In this document: positions 1-5,476 of the stretch, piece by piece
Layout: the number at the start of each line of letters is the position of its first letter
Position numbering within the stretch: the stretch's first letter is position 1
Source: Candidatus Zambryskibacteria bacterium RIFCSPLOWO2_02_FULL_39_14
Lineage (GTDB): Bacteria; Patescibacteriota; Minisyncoccia; Phycocordibacterales; Zambryskibacteraceae
DNA length: 5,476 bases
Direction: 5' to 3'
NCBI GenBank assembly: GCA_001824135.1
Contig: MHWM01000027.1
Coordinates: 1 to 5,476 of the forward strand
The notes under the pieces: generated by a model
Seen by the model: only the letters and a program-made list of their open reading frames with translations
Databases searched by the model: none
Told to the model about the DNA's origin: nothing
Position numbers and translations under genes: made by a program

Positions 1-1
1 T

Positions 2-898
2 GACACATATATCCACCCGCAATATCGTAGCAATGATGATCCTCGTATGAAACGTTATTTTTCGTCACGTTTATCCGAAGAACAATTTAAGGAAATCGTT
101 AGCGAGATTCATAAAGAGGATTTGATTAGCATGTCGACTCCATTTGATGAGGAGTCGGTCGATATGCTCGATCGATTAAGTGTCCAGGTAATTAAGATTG
201 CCAGTTCATCGGCTAAAGATTGGCCGTTGCTTAAGTGCGTTGTTAGATCAAAGAAGCCAGTAGTCTGCTCAGTTGGAGGTTTGCCCCTAAAGGACATTGA
301 CGTTCTTTATAATTTCTTTAAGGAGAACGAGATTGATTTTGCCTTGTTACATTGCGTTAGCATGTATCCTACACCAGAGGAGCATATGCAATTACACAAA
401 ATATCTGTAATGAAAAAAAGATATCCAGATATATCAATAGGATTCTCCACGCATGCTCCCTCTGACAATTTAAGTGCGATACAGTTAGCTCACGCACTTG
501 GCGCCAGATTATTTGAAAGACATGTGGCTATTCCAGATGAACAATTGGAAGAAAATCTTTTATTCTATAAAATCCGTACTTATACAATGACTCCAGAACA
601 GGCAGTCAAATGGCTTGCATCTTATAAGGAAGCTGTGGCCATGTGCGGTTCTCTAAATGCCGATTCTGTTCTACCAGAAGAGAAAGAAATACAGACATTG
701 AAGACAATGATGCGTGGTGTGTATGCAAGGTCTAATTTGAAGAAAGGGGAACTGATAAAACGTAAAGATGTTTATTTTGCCATCCCACTTTCCGAAGGGC
801 AAATGTCTTCGGGAGAGTGGCAAGAAGGATTTGTGGCAAACCAAACATATGTACCAGATCAGGCTATTCTTAATAACACTGGAACTAAGGGTAAATGA
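2..898 (+). CDS. neuB: NeuB-family nonulosonate (sialic acid) synthase, 5' end missing
   Basis: This enzyme condenses phosphoenolpyruvate with a ManNAc- or mannose-type sugar (or its 6-phosphate) to give a nine-carbon nonulosonic acid, in the cytoplasm. The frame is open to the left edge and 298 residues are visible. The ATG at 47 is internal, because residues before it (DTYIHP at 1-6) already match the family. About 45-50 N-terminal residues are missing, including the part of the barrel that normally carries early active-site Glu and Lys residues. Visible motifs are STPFDEES (45-52), IKIAS (64-68), LLHCVSMYPTP (115-125), GFSTH with H151 and FERH with H174. The two His match the metal ligands of characterised NeuB enzymes. 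A C-terminal SAF/antifreeze-like domain starts near residue 236 (RGVYARSNLKKGE) and ends close to the stop. GFSTH in place of the usual GYSDH, together with DTYIHP, marks a divergent NeuB subgroup. The exact sugar product cannot be told. Confidence 0.9.
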   Translation, partial: DTYIHPQYRSNDDPRMKRYFSSRLSEEQFKEIVSEIHKEDLISMSTPFDEESVDMLDRLSVQVIKIASSSAKDWPLLKCVVRSKKPVVCSVGGLPLKDIDVLYNFFKENEIDFALLHCVSMYPTPEEHMQLHKISVMKKRYPDISIGFSTHAPSDNLSAIQLAHALGARLFERHVAIPDEQLEENLLFYKIRTYTMTPEQAVKWLASYKEAVAMCGSLNADSVLPEEKEIQTLKTMMRGVYARSNLKKGELIKRKDVYFAIPLSEGQMSSGEWQEGFVANQTYVPDQAILNNTGTKGK

Positions 899-1605
899 GT
901 AGTAACTATGTACTCATCTGGGATTGGGATGGTACTCTTGTTGATTCTCTAGATTATAAATACGGCGATATTTGGGATAAGGTTTTTCTCGGTGAACCAG
1001 AAAGAGTTAAAATTGTAAAAGATTTTATTAAAACATCAAAGGGAAAAGGTGTAAATCGTTATGGTCTTATCAAACACACTTTGCTAAATACTGGTTTGCC
1101 AGAGCTTGCAGAATTATCTGATGAATTGTTTAAGAAGCATTCATTAATCACAAAATATGTAAATAGATATGATCAATTGTCAAAGTTTCAAATTGAAGAA
1201 GAACTTTTCTTGCTAGCTGGGGTAAAAGATATGCTCGAGCGACTACAAATAACAGGATACTCAATGTATATTATATCTGGTGGGGGAACTGATAATAGTT
1301 TGCAAAATATGGCAGAAAGTCTGGGTATTAGGAAATACTTTCGAGACATCTTAGGTTTTGGTGGCGTAGGAACACGATTGATAAGTTTTGGTAAACGCGA
1401 AAATTTTGATCGTCTGATAAAAATCGAACAAAATTTTAATCCATCCAACTGCATTATAATTGGAGACGGAGAAACCGATCTTCAGTTTGCAAATGATGTT
1501 GGTTGTAGGTTTATAGGAATAGCAAATGAATGGAATAAGTGGCAAGTAGACAATACAAATATTGTTTCTTCGGTTACTGATGTGGAAAAACTGATAAACC
1601 CATGA
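895..1605 (+). CDS. HAD-superfamily phosphatase (phosphoglycolate phosphatase-like)
   Basis: A 236-residue cytoplasmic HAD hydrolase with all four motifs. Motif I is DWDGTLVDS at 10-18, with nucleophile D10 and acid/base D12. Motif II is S128 in IISGGG. Motif III is probably K167. Motif IV is GDGETD at 190-195, giving the Mg-binding D191 and D195. Residues about 19-110 between motifs I and II form a helical C1-type cap, which selects small phosphorylated substrates. The start overlaps the stop of the neuB-like gene as ATGA (895-898), with AAGG at 887-890 as a close ribosome binding site, so translation is probably coupled. From the context I infer that it dephosphorylates a sugar phosphate in nonulosonate synthesis, for example a nonulosonate 9-phosphate, as in the Neu5Ac-9-P and KDN-9-P routes. 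A general phosphoglycolate phosphatase role, or phosphatase action on another sugar, is not excluded. Confidence 0.88.
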   Translation: MSSNYVLIWDWDGTLVDSLDYKYGDIWDKVFLGEPERVKIVKDFIKTSKGKGVNRYGLIKHTLLNTGLPELAELSDELFKKHSLITKYVNRYDQLSKFQIEEELFLLAGVKDMLERLQITGYSMYIISGGGTDNSLQNMAESLGIRKYFRDILGFGGVGTRLISFGKRENFDRLIKIEQNFNPSNCIIIGDGETDLQFANDVGCRFIGIANEWNKWQVDNTNIVSSVTDVEKLINP

Positions 1606-3362
1606 CGAAATCAATCCTAATAATTTTTAAGAATGAATTGCCAGTAAAGGATGAAATGTGGTGGCAACAATTTGAGACAATAGTTGCTCCAAAGAGATTT
1701 GAAGAAACTATTCATAAATACGGTATTCATTTTGTCGATTTAGATACCATGGTAGACCCCGGTAGTATAGAAAAAGCATTAGAGTTGGTTCGAAAACTTT
1801 CTGTTGTAATGACTTTAGATGGCAGACGGGTATCAAAAATTATAAATTATAAAGGTTTCGATCTTTGGTGGATGTATTACGATGAGTTGATGTACAAGTT
1901 TTGTCTACCATACACTCAATACCATCGTTTACTTGAATATTGTAAGATTTTTTCGAAGATTATTCTTTATGAACCACCATTTGGCAGTCTTTTCAAGCAT
2001 TTCCTAGACGCCCATAACTGTCAGTACTTAATATCCGGGAAATCTCCCAAGAAGTTTCCACCATTGGGAACCTTGCTTCAAGCTATCGCATCGATTCCAT
2101 TTTTAGTATGGATAAAAATAAAAAGTCCAAAATTGATGGTTTGGTCTGGTGATAAGCTTGACCCAAAGCTTAATCATGATTTCAGGATGAGATTTATTTA
2201 CGAAGAGCTTCATAGAAGAAATCTAAAATATGTTGAATTTATTAGAAGCATTGAGCCATTTTCTACAGTACTTCGGCATGCATTACAACGCAGAAGACCA
2301 GTAATCTATTCTTATGCCATTGTCACTATAGTTCGTTCCGTAGCAAGTTTTTTGGGTTGGGGGAATAAACATACAATCTCCAGTATTCGTCCTAGTGTGG
2401 AAGCTAAAGATGAACAAAAGTTCTTATTTTTAGTGTCTACTAATTATCTCTGGAATGTTACGGGAGACATATGGGCAATACATGTTATGAAATTTCTCCT
2501 GAAATTTATTGGAATAAAAGCAGCAGTATTGAATGCAGCTGTCAATCGCAACTTTCCAGAAGTTTTAGCCTGCAAGTTACTAAACATTTCTACAATAGGG
2601 ATTCAACATGCAGCTACTCCTAAAAATTATTTTGTTTCCGATTTCATGCACGAGTTCGATGGAAAAAAATTGTTGTCCGTCGATAAGTATGGGCTATGGT
2701 CTCGGTGGTGGAAAGAATACTATATTAAAAATAGTAGAATTTATAAACCAGAACAACTTTTTGTCTCAGGTCTTATGTGCCCTCTAAAAAATGAAGCCGT
2801 TTCCTCATACACCACTCGAGAAAAAGGAAGGCAAATCAAAGTACTTTTTGTGGCTGAACAATTGGCCGCACCTTTGGAAATCATGCCTTATCTTGAGGCG
2901 CTTATGGAAGAGAAAGATCTCTCACTTTATTTGAAAGTACGTTCATATGGTGATGGTTTTGAGAATTGGCTTAAAGCTAACCGTCCAGATATCTTGGAAG
3001 AACTAGGTCAGGAAAATATCTTGAGAGGGAGTATGCATGAAGCTTTTGCCCAATGTGATGTCGTAGTCGGTTCTCATAGTACTGGCGTTTTAGAAGCATT
3101 AATGTGCCTAAGACCTCCAATTTTTTTCAATACAGATAAATGGGGGGATTATTTTGAGCTTAAATCACTTAGTCTTCCATGTAATTTGTTTGCTGATAAT
3201 CCCACAGAACTTATAAATTATATTAAGGAGAGTATAAATATATCTCCGGATGTTTTAAAAAGACTTCAGAAAATGTTTTTTGGTGACCCATACAAGAATG
3301 GCTGTAAATGGGTTGTGGATCAGCTGGAAGATGTGCTTTCAAATGGGTGCATTACAAAGTAA
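1602..3362 (+). CDS. Putative GT-B-like glycosyltransferase / surface carbohydrate biosynthesis protein
   Basis: A 586-residue protein that starts at an ATGA overlap with the HAD gene (1602-1605). It has only a weak, distant ribosome binding site (GGA at 1584-1586), so translational coupling is likely. No signal peptide is seen; one hydrophobic patch at about 159-172 is too charged at its end to call a membrane segment. The N-terminal half is divergent, with an aromatic patch FDLWWMYYDE at 86-95. The C-terminal half looks like a GT-B nucleotide-sugar domain: IGIQHAATP at 332-340, VSGLMCP at 388-394, YLKVRSYGDG at 443-452, then DVVVGSHSTGVLEAL at 486-500 followed by PPIFF. The QH, GSHST and EAL pattern recalls GT-B transferases that build capsule, teichoic-acid-like and sialylated glycans, and surface-carbohydrate proteins of O-antigen loci. 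Placed after a synthase and a phosphatase, it may transfer the nonulosonate or a neighbouring sugar. This is inference: the fold assignment is moderate and the substrate unknown. Confidence 0.65.
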   Translation: MTKSILIIFKNELPVKDEMWWQQFETIVAPKRFEETIHKYGIHFVDLDTMVDPGSIEKALELVRKLSVVMTLDGRRVSKIINYKGFDLWWMYYDELMYKFCLPYTQYHRLLEYCKIFSKIILYEPPFGSLFKHFLDAHNCQYLISGKSPKKFPPLGTLLQAIASIPFLVWIKIKSPKLMVWSGDKLDPKLNHDFRMRFIYEELHRRNLKYVEFIRSIEPFSTVLRHALQRRRPVIYSYAIVTIVRSVASFLGWGNKHTISSIRPSVEAKDEQKFLFLVSTNYLWNVTGDIWAIHVMKFLLKFIGIKAAVLNAAVNRNFPEVLACKLLNISTIGIQHAATPKNYFVSDFMHEFDGKKLLSVDKYGLWSRWWKEYYIKNSRIYKPEQLFVSGLMCPLKNEAVSSYTTREKGRQIKVLFVAEQLAAPLEIMPYLEALMEEKDLSLYLKVRSYGDGFENWLKANRPDILEELGQENILRGSMHEAFAQCDVVVGSHSTGVLEALMCLRPPIFFNTDKWGDYFELKSLSLPCNLFADNPTELINYIKESINISPDVLKRLQKMFFGDPYKNGCKWVVDQLEDVLSNGCITK

Positions 3363-4591
3363 TAAGCCAAGATACCACTGAAAGATCTAATGATAATGTG
3401 AGTAAAGATAAGACCCATAATTCCAAATATGGGAAGAAGGATTAAGAAAAGTATTATTTGTAAAATAGGAACAATTGTTCTATGCAAGTAAAGTTCTGTC
3501 TTCTTTTTATGAGTCATGAGTGTTTCGTTGAATATGGTGCCAGAAACAGCAAGTAGGGTAAGAGAATAAATCTGTGAATAGAATACCGAATCAAGATATT
3601 GTGGGAAGAAGAATTTATAAAAATAAGGTGCTATTAGTGCATAGACACCCGCTAATCCTAGTGCATAGACAGTTAGTAATAGAGCTTTGCGTGGAGCAGT
3701 TTTCTGCAATTCTTCAAAAGATCTAGTACTCAATTTTGGTATTATAAGTGAGCTTAAAATTTTCTTTCCTCCTTGTAATTGTTCAATGGGAGCGATAGCG
3801 AATGCATAAATCGCAAGAGGGGCTGCACCTAGATAGTGAAAGATAAGAATTTTATCCAATTGACCAGATATTCTGCCGATAATTTCCATAATACTCAAGT
3901 GTCCGCTGTAAGATAAAAGTTCCGGATCTTCCGCATTATTTGTTCCACGATAGGCATTTACGGTTTTGTAATAAAGAAATAAGGAAACTGAGACACTAGA
4001 ACAGAAATACACAACAATGATAATAAGTAGATTCTGAGTTAATAAAAGCGTCAAGATAAGAGTAGCGGCAGGGACAAAATTTCTAATCATGCTATAAAGG
4101 GAGTTTCTTCTGAAATCTTTTTTACCTAACAAGTATGAAGCATAGATTCCAGAGCTTGTAATAACGGGAGAAAATATTCCAGCTAAAATAAATGAAAAAG
4201 ATAAAATCATATCTCCATTTATATAGTAGTAAGTACCGAGGATGATTCCGCCTATAAATATTCCAACACTCCACTTTAAGTTAATGCGAAAGCTCTGATT
4301 GAGTATTCCTCCAAAGTTACGTGCAGTAGCTTGAATAATTGCTGTTCCCAATCCCGTCAATGAAAGTGCCCCCAAAATTCCTACTACCGATAGAATAAAT
4401 TTATAAGTGCCAAATGATTCTTTGGGGAACAAATTTGCGAAGGCTATAGAAAGACCAAAACCAGACAACATTGCCACACCATGACCAAATGAGAGCCAAG
4501 TGCCACCTTTGGTTAGATAAACCATGTCAGTTTTAAAGAATTGCTCGCTGTAACGAAGTAGCCCGTAGATTTTACTGCGTAAATTTTGCAT
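3320..4591 (-). CDS. Wzx-type oligosaccharide flippase (polysaccharide transporter, MOP superfamily)
   Basis: A 423-residue, very hydrophobic inner-membrane protein with about 12 predicted membrane segments. They lie roughly at residues 33-53, 63-83, 108-122, 128-150, 171-190, 190-207, 230-246, 249-268, 303-322, 336-355, 372-388 and 390-411. The short polar N-terminus followed by KTDMVYLTKGGTWLSFG (20-36), and GQLDKILIFHYLGAAPLAIYA (243-262, partly quoted) after the central loop, are typical of the PST/Wzx branch. Such proteins flip undecaprenyl-linked oligosaccharide repeat units to the periplasm. The ATG at 4591 is the first possible start, since an in-frame TGA lies two codons upstream. 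No clear Shine-Dalgarno sequence precedes it. The gene is transcribed against the synthase operon and the two 3' ends overlap by 43 bp. Specificity for a nonulosonate-containing unit is only suggested by context. wzx is the functional name, but family members vary too much to assign a symbol. Confidence 0.88.
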   Translation of the reverse strand: MQNLRSKIYGLLRYSEQFFKTDMVYLTKGGTWLSFGHGVAMLSGFGLSIAFANLFPKESFGTYKFILSVVGILGALSLTGLGTAIIQATARNFGGILNQSFRINLKWSVGIFIGGIILGTYYYINGDMILSFSFILAGIFSPVITSSGIYASYLLGKKDFRRNSLYSMIRNFVPAATLILTLLLTQNLLIIIVVYFCSSVSVSLFLYYKTVNAYRGTNNAEDPELLSYSGHLSIMEIIGRISGQLDKILIFHYLGAAPLAIYAFAIAPIEQLQGGKKILSSLIIPKLSTRSFEELQKTAPRKALLLTVYALGLAGVYALIAPYFYKFFFPQYLDSVFYSQIYSLTLLAVSGTIFNETLMTHKKKTELYLHRTIVPILQIILFLILLPIFGIMGLIFTHIIIRSFSGILAYYFVMHPFESTSSS

Positions 4592-4597
4592 ATATCA

Positions 4598-4605
4598 TTA
4601 ACACT
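4598..4605 (+). repeat. Half-site repeat TTAACACT
   Basis: This 8-base word is identical to 4681-4688 inside the 16-bp palindrome. The spacing of 83 bp is close to eight turns of B-DNA. The flanking bases do not complete a second palindrome, so it is at most a half-site. In AT-rich DNA an 8-base match can arise by chance. Confidence 0.25.
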
Positions 4606-4624
4606 ATAGAATAGTTTCGATAAT

Positions 4625-4653
4625 TTGTATATTTGCCAAAAATATAGTATAAT
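4625..4653 (+). promoter_or_regulatory. Predicted sigma70-type promoter for the radical SAM gene
   Basis: A perfect TATAAT -10 box lies at 4648-4653. It is preceded at a 17-bp spacing by TTGTAT (4625-4630), a weak -35 matching 3 of 6 consensus bases. Transcription would begin near 4660, giving a leader of about 45 nt that contains the 16-bp palindrome. TTGCCA at 4633-4638 is a better -35 by sequence, but it sits 15 bp from GATAAA (4654-4659) and only 9 bp from TATAAT, so it is less likely. Confidence 0.5.
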
Positions 4654-4673
4654 GATAAAAGACAAAAGTTCAA
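4646..4673 (-). promoter_or_regulatory. Predicted sigma70-type promoter for the flippase gene
   Basis: Read on the minus strand, TTGAAC (4673-4668) is followed after 16 bp by TATACT (4651-4646), which matches 5 of 6 bases of the -10 consensus. The transcript would start near 4639 and have a leader of about 48 nt. The -10 box shares bases 4648-4651 with the plus-strand TATAAT, so the two promoters are back to back and polymerase could not occupy both at once. Confidence 0.45.
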
Positions 4674-4674
4674 T

Positions 4675-4690
4675 GCAGTGTTAACACTGC
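4675..4690. promoter_or_regulatory. Perfect 16-bp palindrome, candidate operator or leader hairpin
   Basis: GCAGTGTTAACACTGC is a perfect inverted repeat with no spacer. It lies at about +15 to +30 of the predicted radical SAM transcript and directly before the ribosome binding site. It also lies 2 bp upstream of the -35 box proposed for the flippase. This suits a dimeric repressor controlling both directions. As RNA it would lack a loop unless the central bases open. It is not an intrinsic terminator, because no T-run follows on either strand. Confidence 0.55.
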
Positions 4691-4692
4691 CA

Positions 4693-4698
4693 AGAGGT
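4693..4698 (+). promoter_or_regulatory. Ribosome binding site of the radical SAM gene
   Basis: AGAGGT lies 6 nt before the ATG at 4705 and matches the anti-Shine-Dalgarno core at GAGGT. It fixes the start of the radical SAM gene. It follows the 16-bp palindrome by only 2 bp, so structure or protein binding there could block ribosome access. Confidence 0.7.
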
Positions 4699-4704
4699 AG
4701 ATAA

Positions 4705-5476
4705 ATGAGTTTCAAGGTTTTATTTCTTTACCCGAATTTCAGACTCGAGTCTTTGGTGCCGCCGGGCATAGCCCTGCTCTCACGGATTCTCAAGAATCAC
4801 GGGATCAGTGTGGAACTCTTCGACATCACGGACTACAGGTTCGATGCCTCAAAGGATCATGACAAGCTGGCTCAAGCTGGGCTCAATGCTTGGCCATCCG
4901 AGCATCGGCAACCCAAGTATGCCGACCGAGATCCATGGAAGGATCTCAATGAGAAGGTCAGTTCATTCGGACCCGATCTCATCGGCGTCTCCACGACCGA
5001 GAGTACGTTTCTTCTCGGCGTTGAGATGGTCAAGCATATCGAGCATCGCAATCCGCGCGATATGCCGGTCATTTTCGGCGGGAACTTCGCTACCGAAGCG
5101 CCAGAGCGGGCATTGAGTTTCAAAGAAGTCGATCTTCTGTGTGTCGGCGAAGGCGAGCGAACTATACTCGAGCTCTGCCAACTCATGGAACGAGGCGAGC
5201 CATATCTGGATGTCCCAGGTCTTGCCTACAAGGATCGCTTTGGCATGATTCGTCGGAACCAGATGCCTCTGCCAGTCGACTTGAACGAGAACCCAACCGA
5301 TTTCGACATCGGGCTCTTTGATCCAATTCGACTAGTTCGTCCCATGCAGACCAGTCTCTATCGTATGGCTCCAGTTGAGACCATGCGAGGATGCCCGTAT
5401 CACTGTGACTTCTGCAACTCCGCCGACACGGTGGTACGTAAGAAGTCGATGGCGCGTGTACGGGAGGAGCTTCTTT
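4705..5476 (+). CDS. B12-binding-type radical SAM protein, 3' end missing
   Basis: The ATG at 4705 has a good ribosome binding site and opens a frame that runs off the right edge, with 257 residues visible. Residues 1-40 (start MSFKVLFLYPN) and about 85-165 form a Rossmann-like cobalamin-binding-type domain: FGPDLIGVSTTES at 88-100, PVIFGGNFATEAPE at 121-134 and VDLLCVGEGERT at 142-153. The classical DxHxxG cobalamin ligand motif is not seen, as is common in this subgroup. The radical SAM core begins with RGCPYHCDFCN (228-238); C230, C234 and C237 are the CxxxCxxC ligands of the 4Fe-4S cluster (bases 5392-5415). Members methylate or rearrange unactivated carbons in diverse substrates. In a polysaccharide locus a sugar or lipid substrate is plausible, but the exact reaction cannot be told. 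Apart from its first 12 codons, the gene is about 55-60% GC, unlike the other genes here. Confidence 0.9.
   Translation, partial: MSFKVLFLYPNFRLESLVPPGIALLSRILKNHGISVELFDITDYRFDASKDHDKLAQAGLNAWPSEHRQPKYADRDPWKDLNEKVSSFGPDLIGVSTTESTFLLGVEMVKHIEHRNPRDMPVIFGGNFATEAPERALSFKEVDLLCVGEGERTILELCQLMERGEPYLDVPGLAYKDRFGMIRRNQMPLPVDLNENPTDFDIGLFDPIRLVRPMQTSLYRMAPVETMRGCPYHCDFCNSADTVVRKKSMARVREELL
4741..4752. repeat. Perfect 12-bp palindrome at the base-composition break
   Basis: AGACTCGAGTCT lies within codons 13-16 of the radical SAM gene (RLES). It marks the exact place where the sequence changes from about 31% GC (4705-4740) to about 57% GC (4741-4800). It could be chance, since coding sequence often holds such words, or a trace of a join. 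Confidence 0.4.

Larger units (their letters stand above)
4592..4704. other. Divergent intergenic region between flippase and radical SAM gene
   Basis: The only substantial non-coding stretch in the window, 113 bp and strongly AT-rich. It separates two divergent genes and holds overlapping promoters for both directions, a perfect 16-bp palindrome, a single copy of its half-site 83 bp away next to the flippase start, and the ribosome binding site of the radical SAM gene. No small ORF or RNA gene is evident. Confidence 0.8.

Noticed and set aside
47..49. ATG at 47 as the start of the neuB-like gene
   Set aside because: The frame is open upstream to the edge and encodes the family-typical DTYIHP segment. 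Starting here would also remove part of the catalytic barrel.
109..297. 62-residue minus-strand ORF
   Set aside because: Antisense to well-conserved NeuB motifs, with no support of its own.
413..419. Homopolymer runs (A7 at 413-419, A7 at 2663-2669, T7 at 3121-3127, G6 at 3142-3147) as phase-variation tracts
   Set aside because: They are short, of the kind expected in AT-rich coding DNA, and the frames around them are intact. No run long enough for frequent slippage is present.
1188..1614. Two minus-strand ORFs (1188-1454 and 1351-1614)
   Set aside because: Both are antisense to the HAD gene, overlap each other, and lack motifs or start signals.
4675..4690. The palindrome as an intrinsic terminator
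   Set aside because: It has no T-run after it on either strand and lies between a promoter and a ribosome binding site.
4808..5116. 102-residue plus-strand ORF
   Set aside because: It is another frame of the radical SAM gene, rich in Ser and Arg with no family motif. The frame from 4705 has the ribosome binding site, the domain motifs and the Cys cluster.
4872..5186. Minus-strand ORFs of 104 and 72 residues (4872-5186 and 4963-5181)
   Set aside because: Antisense to the radical SAM gene, with low-complexity composition and no ribosome binding site or motif. Long chance ORFs are common opposite GC-rich coding DNA.
5139..5321. 60-residue plus-strand ORF
   Set aside because: Out of frame within the radical SAM gene, Arg-rich and without recognisable motifs.

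Overview
The window is AT-rich over most of its length and GC-richer at its right end. It carries a bacterial surface-polysaccharide locus of the O-antigen, capsule or lipooligosaccharide type. The host cannot be named from the sequence. A nonulosonate (sialic-acid-like) synthase, a Wzx-type flippase, a GT-B-like transferase and a B12-type radical SAM protein together suggest a Gram-negative bacterium, perhaps an environmental or spirochaete-like lineage, but this is inference.

Layout. Bases 2-898 (+) hold the 3' part of a NeuB-family synthase; the reading frame is open to the left edge, so the N-terminus lies outside. It overlaps by ATGA with a HAD phosphatase (895-1605, +). That in turn overlaps by ATGA with a large putative glycosyltransferase or surface-carbohydrate protein (1602-3362, +). 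A 12-TM flippase (3320-4591, -) faces this operon, and the two 3' ends overlap by 43 bp. A 113-bp divergent intergenic region (4592-4704) holds back-to-back promoters, a perfect 16-bp palindrome and a ribosome binding site. It leads into a B12-binding-type radical SAM gene (4705 to the right edge, +) that is truncated at its 3' end.

How the genes may work together. NeuB condenses phosphoenolpyruvate with a hexosamine or mannose-type substrate. The coupled HAD enzyme may remove a phosphate from the product or precursor. The third gene may transfer a sugar into the glycan, and the flippase would move the lipid-linked oligosaccharide across the inner membrane. The radical SAM protein could modify a sugar or lipid, but its base composition (about 55-60% GC against about 37-40% to the left) points to a different origin. 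The change is sharp and falls about 36 bp inside its coding sequence.

There is no tRNA, rRNA, CRISPR array, transposase or clear intrinsic terminator in the window. The only substantial non-coding stretch is the 113-bp divergent region.
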